NCBI GenBank assembly: GCA_032622095.1
Contig: CP136064.1
Coordinates: 110,472,004-110,536,003 of the forward strand
DNA: 64,000 bases
Origin: Siphonodentalium dalli
Taxonomy: Eukaryota; Mollusca; Scaphopoda; Gadilida; Siphonodentaliidae
Direction: 5' to 3'
Both the position numbers and the translations under genes were made by a program. The notes under the pieces are model-generated. The model did not search any database, was not told where the DNA came from, and worked only from the letters and a program-made list of their open reading frames with translations. Within the stretch, counting starts at the first letter, position 1. Every line of letters starts with the position of its first letter. Shown in pieces: positions 11,688 through 22,430 of this stretch.

Positions 11688-14454
11688 AATATGGTTTTCG
11701 CAAAACTTCAGGAAGCTCCAGTCATGGAATTAGGGTAAAAACCATAAATGACTCAAATGTCGTATAATGGTACGAGTCTTTGGTTTCTTGTAAATCCATA
11801 TTATAATATTTAAAGTCACGTGGTTACTGATAAATCCATTGTGAGAATATTAAAAGTCACGTGTTTTTTTTTAATCCAATGCTGTGAATTAAAAAATGTT
11901 CTGATAAATCATGTGTATATAGTTCCTGATATAATCCAGTGATTCTTCATGTGTAGTCCAATGCCGTGCAGTTCCATATACTGTATATCTAGTTATACGG
12001 TATAGACCATATTGTATGTTGAACTTCTATATATATATATATCCTATATTTCGTCGTATGTAGAATCCATGTATATCCCGTATAATGGCTCTGAGTCCCA
12101 TATTTGGGACCATCTCCGAGGTTTTGGAGAGAAGTGGTAGTTTAATCTTCTGGCTCTGTTTTGAGTACAAGATGACTGATCATCAGATCACTGATGGAAT
12201 CTCTGTGCACGGAAAGCTTGTGGTTCAGTTTATCACTGCATGCTCTTCATAATATTTAAATCATGGTTTCAAATATCAGCTCGTGCCGTTATACAACTCG
12301 TGTGCTCCGTCAGTCCTCCATTTGTGTACACTAACTGCGTAATATCTCGCCAGTTCCTTAACTTTTCCGTCTCCTGTAATATTGCCTGGTCATTCAGAAT
12401 CCTGAAACAATGAAGATTTAAAATTAATTAATTAAACTTTAGTGAAAATATCTGAAAAGCAAACAGCATCTTAGATCATTCGTATATATATAGCGGTCAT
12501 ATTATAAACCGTTTAATACGGATACTTGTTGATATTCTGACTTGTGTTGACAGGGAACTTTATAATATTAAAAACTAATGCAGGAACCATTGAATTGATT
12601 AATACACGGGAAATTTTCATCATTGTAAGAGACGCAAATCAAAATCGCTCACCAAAGTCTCTTAAATCATGCAATCGCGAGCTTGGACATTCACCAACCC
12701 GTACGTGCAAGACAGATACATAATATACGGTCAGTAATAATGATCTTAGAATAAAGGGTTTGAAACTTATGTGCCGCTTTAAATTTTGTTTTACCACTGG
12801 TGAGACTAGCCCCCAAAACGGATTCTATATTCTTGCAACTCAAAAAGATACACGCGTAACTGAGAGAGTTTGAGATTTAGATAGTGTCACCCTATCCATT
12901 TCAGATGACATGCACATATACAATATATCCTTTTCATTTCGATATATATCGATTATATCTGCATTAGTTCTTGCTAATACCATAGATATAAACTTACCTC
13001 AATTTCACGATACCACAAAATCCAAAGAAGACTGTTATTCTATGAAGAATTGATTGAACATTGAGTTATAAATATCACAGACAAATAGATACAGTAAACA
13101 GACACAATGCAGAGTGTGATTTAAATGAGGCCAAAATTAACTGGCTTTCCATGCGTGGTAACTTAGCACAGATGTTATTCCATCCAAAAGTCACATAAGT
13201 CTACCATAGCAATGGTATTGTATTACACCCAGCAGACTATTTGATAGACAAATCACAGCATGATACATGTCGGGGAAGTCGCTCGCGCGTAGTCATAAAC
13301 GCTGGTGTTTTAGACATACATCAATATATAAACGCTGGCGTTTTATACCATACGAAACAAGTGCAATTAGCCATAAATATTTGTTTAAAACATTTATTAC
13401 CACATATATTTATTTTAAAGTTAATTTGTAGTTGAATTAATAAATTGGACAATTGTATTCAGATTTTAAATTACAGTGCTGCACTGTCGAAGATAGTAAT
13501 GCAACTGTTTAAAACATGTCGAATGTTTTATTATAAACACTAGCGATTTCATATTATACAAATAAACACATGATCCGTATATTTATAAACACTACCAATT
13601 TTAATAAAACATGTGACACGTTTATATATCTTCAAATTTTTAGCAGTGTGGAAGTGGGCGGATCGTGAGGAAATCGGAACAGCACTGGCAACGACGTGGA
13701 CCCAGAGACGACTCAAGCTAGGACAGATTGACATGTGCTAAGACTGATTCGGCCGAATTCTGGTCCCTGGTCTAGACCACCCTAATAATCACGGTGTTCC
13801 ATGTCTGAACCTGGTCTCGCGAAACCACCTGGTCTCGATTTAGATTAGGCGGATTATTGTTCAATCAACGACGATCGGTGTATCGACGGACAAAGGCACG
13901 CTTGGTGCTCGAACAATATGATTGCGTTCACGTCGCGAATAGTTGAGCATTAATGTAACGGGTTATCACCGAACACGTGCGGTGTGTCGTCTTTACAGGC
14001 ATGTGATTGGAGTGTCTCCATGTGGATGGTGGGGGTGTTGTCCATATTTCCAATCCGCTCCATCCTAATTTGGGGGGGGGGGGTGAGACACCCCAAGTTC
14101 CCATGTCGCCACGACCCTACCTTTATGTTTATTTATTATGATAACCTATTTTGATGTCAGCGGTTTGAGTAAATGTTTTAGTTGAGTAAAAAAAACACTT
14201 GTTTCACGGCCGATGGAACCACCCATGGCCTAAACGTGGCTATACATTGTTTATACCATTACCACCTCCCGATGCACCGAATAATCAGTCTCAGAGACCG
14301 CCCTTAAATCTCGACCCAAACATATAATGGGCTAAAAACAATTGCGCCCATCATTTCAGTTGCCATCATTCCAATTTCCAAGAATCCAAATGGTAAGACA
14401 TTATTGGAACAAGGACGATTAACAAAATGTACGTTAAAATAAGAATTTCTAGGG

Positions 14455-14745
14455 TTTGGTTTGGTTTGTTAGGGTTTATCGTCGATATAGCCGCTAGGCC
14501 ACACACGACGTTGTCAATTTTACGGGTGGAGGAAAGATCACGCAGAGGCTTAATTTCACCGAGAAATCGTCCCACTGCGTGTAGAAACCACCGATCCCCA
14601 GAAAGCAACTGACAAACTTTCCCAGATACACGATTACGGTCACCCTACCTATGACGGGGTTCGAACCAGCTTCGTCAGCGCTGGACGGCCTGTGACGGTG
14701 TAATGCACCTGGCACTCTACCGACTGAACCACCGGGGCCCCCGCG
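14455..14745 (-). mobile_element. tRNA-derived SINE with 10-bp TSD
   Basis: Reading the minus strand, the head GGGGCCCCGGTGGTTCAGTC contains an A box (14720-14731) and, about 55 bp on, the B box GGTTCGAACCCC (14656-14667). The body then runs through TTTCTACACG and TTTCCTCCACCCGTAAAATT to a tail of AACC(AAACC) units. The core near TTTCCTCCACC recalls the Meta-type central domain of molluscan SINEs, from memory only. ATTTCTAGGG is duplicated at 14445-14454 and 14746-14755. It is inserted inside the 29-bp-TIR transposon. Confidence 0.85.
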
Positions 14746-14828
14746 ATTTCTAGGGACACAAGATAGTAAACTCCATTCTTGTATTTATTTTTCAGCAAAT
14801 GCGTTTAAATAAAAGAATCATAAATTTA

Positions 14829-15164
14829 TTTATCACATAATTTGGCCATAAAAGCAGTTTCATAATTATCGGTAATAGACACGTTTAATATCAGCGCGTG
14901 CGATGACGTCACGGCGTTCTTCAAATAACTTGCGATCGCTGTAGTTTATGATTGTTGTTTTCGATGAATATTTCGCGTTGCTTCGGGTTTATTTGATCAT
15001 GTGATAAAAGGTATCTCACACTCGTCCTATTTTATACGTAATTTATCAACCTCGTCCTCTAAATTCTATTTGAGCCTCGGTAAACCTCGGCTCAAATCGA
15101 ATTTAGTGAACTCGGTTGATAAATTCCGTATAAAATAGAAACTCATGTGAGATCCTCTATATAT
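14829..15164. repeat. 336-bp hairpin repeat, copy 1
   Basis: The element begins TTTATCACATAATTTGGCCA and ends GATCCTCTATATAT. Its right half is a long imperfect hairpin: 15010-15080 pairs with 15085-15157, with a loop at about TAAA (15081-15084) inside CCTCGGTAAACCTCGG. A second copy of the same length lies at 25651-25986 with only a couple of differences noticed. It looks like a recently mobile non-autonomous foldback; no TSD was identified. Confidence 0.9.
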
Positions 15165-15350
15165 TTAGATTTTTTTTCTTCTATTTTTGTTTTGTTTTTA
15201 TTTTATTTTAATGTTTTGAAAAAAAAAAATTCTTTTGTTTTTTTGTTTGTTTTGTTTTGTTTTTGTAATTTTTTTTCTGTTTCTGTTTTTTGTTTGTAAT
15301 TTTTTTTTCGTCTTTACTGTTTTTTTGTTCGCTTTACGTTTAAAATAAAA
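15165..15350. repeat. T-rich low-complexity tract
   Basis: Alternating TTTTG and TTTTTT runs follow the hairpin repeat directly, with the sequence TTTTGTTTTGTTTTTG repeated. It is a simple-sequence expansion; nothing coding was seen. Confidence 0.8.
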
Positions 15351-16269
15351 TTACTTAAAACATCAGTATTATTCTTGTTCAAAATACTGGAATAATCTAC
15401 GTGAATGGGCGGTAAGAGTAATCCCCATTAAGAAGCATTCCATGCAACGTCAATTTTATGAATACGCCGGGAAAGCCCTGCATCCCGCCCATGAGATGAA
15501 AGACGAAAATGAAAATCCGATGTGCCATTCACTGTTATGCCGGGTCGCCCATGCTCATCCACAGCAAATCACCGGGGTACACGCACGCGTGATTGTTACA
15601 GTTATGATAGGTGACATTATATAAAACACAGTTACACTAGATCATTTCTAATGTCCAGTTAAAAGCCAGCTTGTGATTGCTCAAACTATTCACCATCGTG
15701 CGAATGACTGGCTTACAATCAAACTAATAATCCGCATTAGAGTTCTGCACCATAAATATATTCTCGAAACCAGACTTCGCTATTCTCGTCTCAGGATCAA
15801 GTCTCGGTTTATACAAAAATCTCAGACCAGGGGGGGACTAGGTCTCAGTTGCAGACTATTACCTATAACACACATAATTATGGATTATATTAAATCTTGT
15901 CCAGTTCATATATAATTATAATATTTACTCTACACGACATACAAATATAACACAATTACAATTTGGTTAACATAAAGATAAATGCTTCCAAAAAATACTT
16001 ATGTTTCTGTTACCAGAACTTGTACGTTACCACATGGTTCGAATTATGAACAGACCGACAAAGGCTTGAATGACAATAAGAAGGCAAACCTTGGTTTACG
16101 TAAACCTGAGTTTCAAAAAGACGAGAATACGGACCAGTGCTGACCAATAATCCCAGCTTACTCGCCTCGAAGCTGGGTAACACATCGCGATCACCGTGGT
16201 TTCGGCCTGGTCTAGACTATAGTTTACATGAAACTCTGGTCTAGACCAGGGACCAGAATTCGGCCGATT

Positions 16270-19200
16270 GTGTTTATAAATATCCAAAAGAGACACTAAA
16301 AATTGGTCACGTAAATATAAATGGTTGGTCTAATACAAGTAGAAATCTGAAAACAAAATTAATTCTTGCTAACAAAATTAATTCTTGCTATTGATTGTGA
16401 TGTTTTATGTATATCTGTAACAAAATTAATTCTTGCTATTGATTGTGATGTTTTATGTATATCTGAAACTCATTTCAAATCCGGAGAAAACATTGATTTG
16501 CCACATTATCTGTGGATAGGGAACAATAGGTCGAGTATACATAGAGCAGCCCCTGAGGGATCTGGTGGAGTAGGTATGTTGATTAGGGAGGAACTACTCA
16601 AATATTTTGACACTAGTATATTAGATCGAGAAATTGATGGAATTTTAACTGTAAAATTTAAATCTGATAGTCTTGGTGAAGAATTTGTATTATGCACATG
16701 TTATCTCCCACCAGAGCGGTCTGTTTGGGGTAGATATCCTGATTGATTTTTCTCACATATCTTAACGAATGCATATTTACACTGTGAAACATCTCCCATG
16801 ATTATATGTGGCGATTTAAATGCTCGTATAGGTCAAATATCAGATATTAACTCATAAATTGTTAGTGTGCCACCAATTCATAATATTGATAAAACAGTTA
16901 ATCAACATCGAAATTCATTTCTTGAATTTGTAAATGAAACTAAATTGTGTTGTTTAAATGGAAGATTGAATACTGAAAACAATAACTTTACTTCTATTAG
17001 CACAAAGGATTCAGCTGTTGTCGATTATATTTGTGTACCACATGATGTCCTTGATCGTTTCACTAATTTCTGGGTTAAGACACAATCAGACATGATTACT
17101 GAACACTCGTTAGAAAGTATGTTAGGGGAAGGCTGTAAACCACCAGATCATAGTTTTGTTTTAGTGGATTACATTGTGAATACATTTCATGCACACGGCA
17201 GCACTCCCGGTGAACATTCTAGTACAGATGTACCAACAAATCTTTAAAAGCCATTACCGGCAGACTTTTTATCTTCAGATCAGAGTTCTAACACTATGTT
17301 AAATTTGATACATGAAGTTGAATTAGCAATAGAATCTCAAGTAACGATTGACAACATATATGACAAATTTACTTCACACATATTTGAAAATATGACTAAT
17401 AAACTACCAAACTTTAAAAGTGGAAGGCGATCACATAAAAAAATTTAAACATCACAAACCACATTGGAACGAAGAACTCACTGAACTGTGGCAAACTATG
17501 AGTAACTTGGAAAATAAATTTCACGAAAGACGATTTAAACGGAACTTTGCAATAGATATTGAATTAAATTGTAACAATCCTAAATCATTCTGGGACACAA
17601 TTAAGAACTTAGGCCCCAAAAAAGATAATAATATCCCAAATGAAGTTATTAGCCCTGATGGATCTGTGGTATCGGATAACAAATTATTTACAGAAACTTG
17701 GCGGTCTGCTTTTATAACGTTATATAATCCAGACTTTGCAAATGATCTTTTTGATTCAGACTTTAAAGATAATATTTTAAAAGAAAACAAGTTTGCTGAA
17801 AATAAATTTCTAGACCCACTATATGTTCAAAATAATAATTTAAATTGTCCTATTCAAATGGAAGAAATTGATCGTGTTATAAATAAAGTAAAAAATGGAA
17901 ATGCTTTTGGTATAGATAAAATACCCGGTGAGACCCTAAAATGTGAGCCTGTTAGACCCGTACTACTAAATCTGTTTAATCTTATTTTTGATATTGGCAT
18001 TATGCCATCTGTTTGGAGACAATCAGTTATATGCCCTATACCAAAGGACAAATCACTAGATCAAAGAGTACCACTTAATTACCGTGGCATTTCACTACTA
18101 CCAACCAGCAGTAAATTATATGATAGTGTGTTAAATAATAGACTTGTAAAACACTTAGAAGTAAATAACATACTTGTTGATGAACAAAATGGATTCAGGT
18201 CCAAAAGGTCATGCATGGATAACATTTTCATACTTACTAGCATAATAATAGGAAAAAAAGAGGTCTTTGCCACTTTTATTGATTTCAAGAAGGCATTCGA
18301 TTGTATTGACAGAGATATGTTACTATACAAACTTTTAAAATGTGAAGTGGATGGAAACATGTATCAATCAATCCGAAGCATATATAAAAGTACGCATGCC
18401 TGTGTCAGAATAAATGGTGAGATATCAGACCCCTTTGATTGTAAATTTGGTGTTAAACAGGGAGTTAATCTATCATCCACACTTTTCAATGTGTTCGTCA
18501 ACTACCTTGCATCTGATATTAAAAACATGAACATTGGTATAAACTTAAATGACTTAAATGTACCCATTCTTATGTATGCTGATGATATGGTTTTACTTTC
18601 TAAAAATGAAGAAAACATGCAAAACATGCTCGAGTTAGTCCAAAATTGGTGCAGAAAATGGAGAATGTTAATAAATGTAAATAAAACAAAAACTATGCAT
18701 TTCAGAAATGAAAGGATCAAACGAACAACTTTCCCTTTTAAACTTGGCACACATGTATTAGATATGGTAGATCAATATAAATTTTTGGGAATTATTACTC
18801 ATGAACACAAAAGTTTGACACAACAGCTGAAGTCTTGGCCAAATCTGCGAATAGAGCTTTAGGTGCAATAATTTCAAAAATACATCCTTATAAAGATATA
18901 GGTTTCAAAACATTTAAAAAGTTATATTGTCATTGTGTTTGTCAAATTTTAGATTATGCATCAGGTGTTTGGGGTTATCAGAAATACCCTTGTTTGGACA
19001 ATGTACAAAATAAGGCTTTTAGATATTTCCTGGGAATCCATCGCTTTTGTCCATTATTGGCAGTAAATGGTGACATAGGTATAGAATCATGCAAGCCACG
19101 CCGAATTATGAATCATATTCGTTTTTGGAATCACATAGTAGAATTACCTGACAGTAGACTTATTAAAAAAGTGTTTCATTGGGACTTAGCTCATGTTTCT

Positions 19201-19738
19201 AATGGTTGGTGCTCTTCTCTAAATAATATGTTTTCTGAATTAGAACTATCAACAGTATTTAACAATTTAGAAGTATGTAATTTAGCTGACTTTGAAATAA
19301 AATTAAAAGATGCTGAAGAAATCAAATGGAAAAATAGCTTGGATTTTGTCCCAAAACTGAGAACATATAAACTCTTTAAAAATAAATATGAAACCGAGAC
19401 ATATGTACTCATGAATATGAACCGTGCCCATATATCTATTTTTGCTCAATTTAAGGGTTGAAACTGGACGGTTTAGAAATGAAGAATTAAATAATAGAAA
19501 ATGCACATTGTGTACTTTAAATGAAGTTGAAGATGAATTACATTTCCTTTTAAAATGTACCTTTTATAATGAATTAAGAGTTACTTTACTAGACACTCTC
19601 CCTCTATATATAGCTGTAATGATACATCAAAATCGTTTAAATTTAGCTTTTATTGAAATAATATACAAACACACACGTCAGTGTGCCTCTTTTGTTCATG
19701 ATGCCTACCTGAAAAGAAAACAATTTATTTATAAATAA
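16270..19738 (+). pseudogene. LINE ORF2: APE endonuclease, reverse transcriptase, zinc knuckle (broken)
   Basis: The endonuclease begins KIGHVNINGW at about 16298 and retains SETHF, CGDLNARIG, VVDYICV and PDHSF motifs. The RT follows with IDFKKAFDCIDR (~18280), FGVKQGVNLSSTLFN (~18446) and the catalytic box YADDMVLLS (~18580). The C-terminal knuckle is C-x2-C-x9-H-x4-C (~19507-19560). Damage includes slippage duplications of about 19 and 48 bp at 16352-16455, in-frame stops at 16744-16746 and 16855-16857, and frame changes near 17250-17430, 18830 and 19425-19460. No ATG precedes the endonuclease in its frame: the frame is continuous back to the ORF1 TAG. ORF2 normally nicks DNA and primes reverse transcription. 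Confidence 0.88.
16352..16455 (+). repeat. Slippage duplication inside the LINE endonuclease
   Basis: AACAAAATTAATTCTTGCT occurs three times: at 16352, at 16371 (a 19-bp tandem copy) and again in a 48-bp unit that extends through ATTGATTGTGATG to TATATCTG. The 48-bp copy keeps frame (16 residues duplicated) and the 19-bp copy shifts it. Confidence 0.85.
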
Positions 19739-19915
19739 AACCTTTTGTAATTTAATAATATAAACAAACCTTACCGACATCCATACAATGGGAAATTAAT
19801 AATCATTTTATTTTTCAGGGTGACATATAGGCCCGATAGGGCCGGGTGCGCAATGTAATTGTTCTAATGTACTATAAACTGTAAACATGCACATGTCACT
19901 TAAATAAATGATTAA

Positions 19916-19957
<42 letters not shown>
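19916..19957 (+). repeat. (ACT)14 LINE tail
   Basis: Perfect trinucleotide array ending exactly where the outer foldback arm resumes (GTTTGCTGGCG). Microsatellite-like 3' tails are typical of non-L1 LINEs. Confidence 0.95.
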
Positions 19958-20345
19958 GTTTGCTGGCGTTTTCATCGAGAGATCTAAATTCTAAACATTG
20001 ATGTCGAACGCAGTTTTCGTTGCATGTTTCGTGACACCTTCGAATGTGTGGGTTAATCGGTCTCTAGATCTACAAAAACAATCCCTTCAGTCGAATGAAT
20101 ACATTTACGTGGTGCAATAGATGCTAAACTACATATTAATAACAAGTTTGCGTGTGGCCATAGCTTTCTCGCTGTAAAACTACAATTCTACAGCTGTTCC
20201 GCAGCCTTGGTTTCGACAATCAGTCATCGACCGAATAATGATATATCGGCCGTCCCAGGCAATTTTAAATTATTTTCCGCAGATTGTCATTCTGTTCAGC
20301 ATTCCATCCCGTCCCGTAGATGGTCAGGTCCCCAATACAGAGCCA
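19958..20345 (-). repeat. Outer foldback, right arm
   Basis: 19958-20110 is the reverse complement of about 9022-9155, and 20225-20345 is the reverse complement of 1190-1310. The part between (20111-20224) should correspond to the left-arm sequence lost at the 1336/9022 junctions. No coding sequence was seen. Confidence 0.75.
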
Positions 20346-21997
20346 TTAGTTCAGTAATATACAATTATTGCTTCAAATGAGTGGTTGTTATTTTTACATA
20401 CCATTTACCCAGCGATTCTATCCCGGTCCCACCAGTCATGATTATAGTCTGGGACCTATGTCGGCCAATGAATCATGCAACAATTACCTCGCTATTCTTG
20501 TTGCCATGGCGTACATCTGTAATTTGTTGCAAGATTTGTTTGTAAAAATCGAAAATGGTGGACAAGATTCGAAATATGTGTACTAAATTGCTAAAACATT
20601 ATAAATCTTTATTTTAATGTTCAGAATGTCATGAATCGATCACATGAGTATAATAAATATTAAGTTAATGTCAGATACGGACCACTAGTGCCCATTTGAA
20701 TAGACACTAAGGCATCACTTCCCAAGATGTTGGACATAATGGCGACCAGAAGTAGTCAATATGGATAATTTGCGCTAATTTAATCAGATCGAACAGGGGG
20801 GGGGGGGGCGAATGTTTTTACGAGACATGAGGTGGGGGGGGGGGGGGTACCCGAGCCGGAAACATTTTTTTTTCATTGACATATTTTCAACTGTTTTAAA
20901 CATATTTGTTTAAATGTTGTGGCTTGTTGCAATATGAGAAGCACTAATACATTCAATATTGTTATAATTACCCCCATAAGTTGATACAAAATGGAAAAAT
21001 AGTGAATATTGTGGGGGTGGGTCCCAAAATTTTGATTGATTTTTTTTTCGCGCCAATTTTTTTTATTGTGTCTGTTTCAGCTTGCTTGGCAGTTTTTATA
21101 TTGAAAATTGTCTAGTTCACGGTGTAGATCAATAAAAAAAAATACTTCAGATAGCTCTAGGGTAGGGTGAACTTAATGCAGTCTGACAATATCAGCTAAC
21201 AACTCATGACAGAATATTACAATAATTCTTATACTTCATGACAGTCTCTTTACTCATACAGTTAGTTGATGCATGAGTGTAATGTATGAACTAAATATTT
21301 GTATCAGTGTTTGTATACTAAATTGATCTTTAAATATACTTTTGTCAAATAATTATTTGAATTGTCAAATTATTTGTTTCAGTGTTGTTGACAACCATCA
21401 ATAAGTAAATAAGTAGACATGAAATAAAGTTTTAATAACATTTATTGAAAGAAACAAAAATATAACCTTCCTTGGATAGTCTTCTGAATAGTATAAAAAT
21501 ATTATTTAAATAGATGTGAAGAGGGGCCAGGACACATTACAGTTTTGTTCACATTGTAATTATTATATCCCACAATTACCTGCATATACTAGTATGTAAA
21601 TGACACTTAATGTCTAATTCAGGCTAATTTGAAAATTATCAAAGAAGAATTTTTTTTTTTTACTTAATTAGTGTATATTTATAAGATGATGTGCATGCAA
21701 GGTGGTCTAGTTTGAAGGCACACATAAAGGTCATGTACAGAATGTGTGTGAATTTCTTATTGCACATGAACTCCATCCAGTACATGACCGAAGTTCAGCT
21801 CTGATTGTCCAAATGAATCTCAGTAATATACATACGTGTATATGGATTTGGCACTAAATTGACCATCAACGTTCAAACTCAAAGTGTTAAGCATTATTTT
21901 AGGCCTAGTTCTAAGTCGTAATGCGAGGTTCTTTCAAAGAAGAGACCAATATAGAGCGGTTGGTCGTTTTTACAGAGGGGACCAACATAAAGCTTTG

Positions 21998-22090
21998 AAT
22001 GAATGAATGAATGAATGCTTTATTGCGAAGACCCAAATTAATGAGTAACATGCAAAACATATATACAATATTTTATATACAATGTTTTGG
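21998..22090 (-). mobile_element. Retroposon 3' fragment with (TTCA)n tail
   Basis: On the minus strand, GGGTCTTCGCAATAAAGC is followed by five TTCA repeats (21998-22018 as GAAT on the plus strand). AATAAA directly before a tetranucleotide array is the usual shape of a LINE or SINE 3' end. The upstream extent is not determined. Confidence 0.5.
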
Positions 22091-22430
22091 GGTGGGTGTC
22101 TAAAATTTTATGAAAAAAAAATGCAAGAAAGGGTGGGTGGGTGTAAAACAAATGGAAATGTAAAAAAAGACCCCCACGTCACGCAACTTTTTTACGCCCC
22201 CCACTGGATCGATCCCATTTATATGAAAACTAAGTGGTCAGTTGTGAAACTTTATAGCATGTTCAGTCCATATCCGACAATGCTGAGTCATAACTAACGA
22301 GCATTTTGCACTTCACATTCCCTAAAATTCTAACTTTCAAATGGGTGTATTTTCAATGATATGTCAGTACATCTGCTGATAGATCATAATATTTATAGAC
22401 AGTACTCCTACATGTCATCGGTTCAAGTTC

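Larger units (their letters stand above)
10791..13648. mobile_element. 2.86-kb non-autonomous DNA transposon, CACTG termini, TG target duplication
   Basis: Termini are CACTGCAAAAA on the left (10791) and TTTTTAGCAGTG on the right (to 13648). TG is duplicated at 10789-10790 and 13649-13650, and removing the element plus one TG restores the LINE ORF1 frame exactly. The interior carries three 67-bp tandem units (10902 onward), a long hairpin (11573-11687), and related TAAACACT/AAACATGT motifs near the right end (13500-13620). No transposase frame is visible. CACTG termini with a 2-3 bp TSD recall the CMC (CACTA/Mirage/Chapaev) group; this assignment is tentative. Confidence 0.85.
10118..13721 (+). 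pseudogene. LINE ORF1 (nucleic-acid-binding protein), split by a transposon
   Basis: ORF1 starts at ATG 10118 (AATGGCGG context). Its N-terminal ~95 residues are charged and heptad-like, consistent with a trimerising coiled coil, and end at an in-frame TAA (10421-10423). The same frame continues to 10790 with an RRM/CTD-like region, including the stretch NCFIRSSKPHVERLVETNAR that is typical of LINE ORF1 proteins. At 10791 a TIR transposon intervenes; dropping it and one TG copy, the codon formed by 10790 and 13651-13652 reads GGA and the frame continues G-S-G-R-I-V-R-K to TAG at 13719-13721. Total is about 248 codons. ORF1 proteins bind LINE RNA; this copy is broken. Confidence 0.85.
13750..16266. 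mobile_element. 2.5-kb DNA transposon with perfect 29-bp TIRs and ATT target duplication
   Basis: The left TIR (13750-13778) begins CGGCCGAATTCTGGTCCCTG and is repeated without mismatch, inverted, at 16238-16266. ATT flanks both sides (13747-13749 and 16267-16269). Excision restores a continuous LINE frame across the ORF1-ORF2 junction. A second, imperfect pair of inner blocks (CACGGTG and GGTCTAGAC) lies just inside each TIR. The element carries a SINE, a copy of the 336-bp hairpin repeat and T-rich DNA; no transposase frame is visible. A 3-bp TSD occurs in PIF/Harbinger and in CACTA elements; the superfamily is undecided. Confidence 0.9.
9962..19957 (+). mobile_element. Full-length, inactive LINE split by two DNA transposons
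   Basis: The 5' end (ATCTCCCGTAGATGGCGGTG) abuts GTT, and the (ACT)14 tail (19916-19957) is followed by GTT that continues the interrupted outer arm, giving a short TSD and an exact empty-site reconstruction. Subtracting the insertions at 10791-13648 and 13750-16266 leaves about 4.6 kb: 5' UTR of 156 bp, ORF1, ORF2 with APE endonuclease and RT, a C-terminal zinc knuckle, and a 3' UTR. One internal stop in ORF1 and several frameshifts and stops in ORF2 make it dead. Domain order fits jockey-superfamily or L2-like LINEs; the exact clade needs a phylogeny. Confidence 0.85.

Noticed and set aside
14656-14742. Functional tRNA gene
   Set aside because: A and B boxes are present, but acceptor-stem pairing is poor, a SINE body and tail follow, and a TSD brackets the whole unit.
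20798-20848. Telomeric or G-quadruplex array
   Set aside because: Two simple poly-G runs without a repeated unit. They are homopolymer tracts, as at 14070, 26720, 44450 and 60226.
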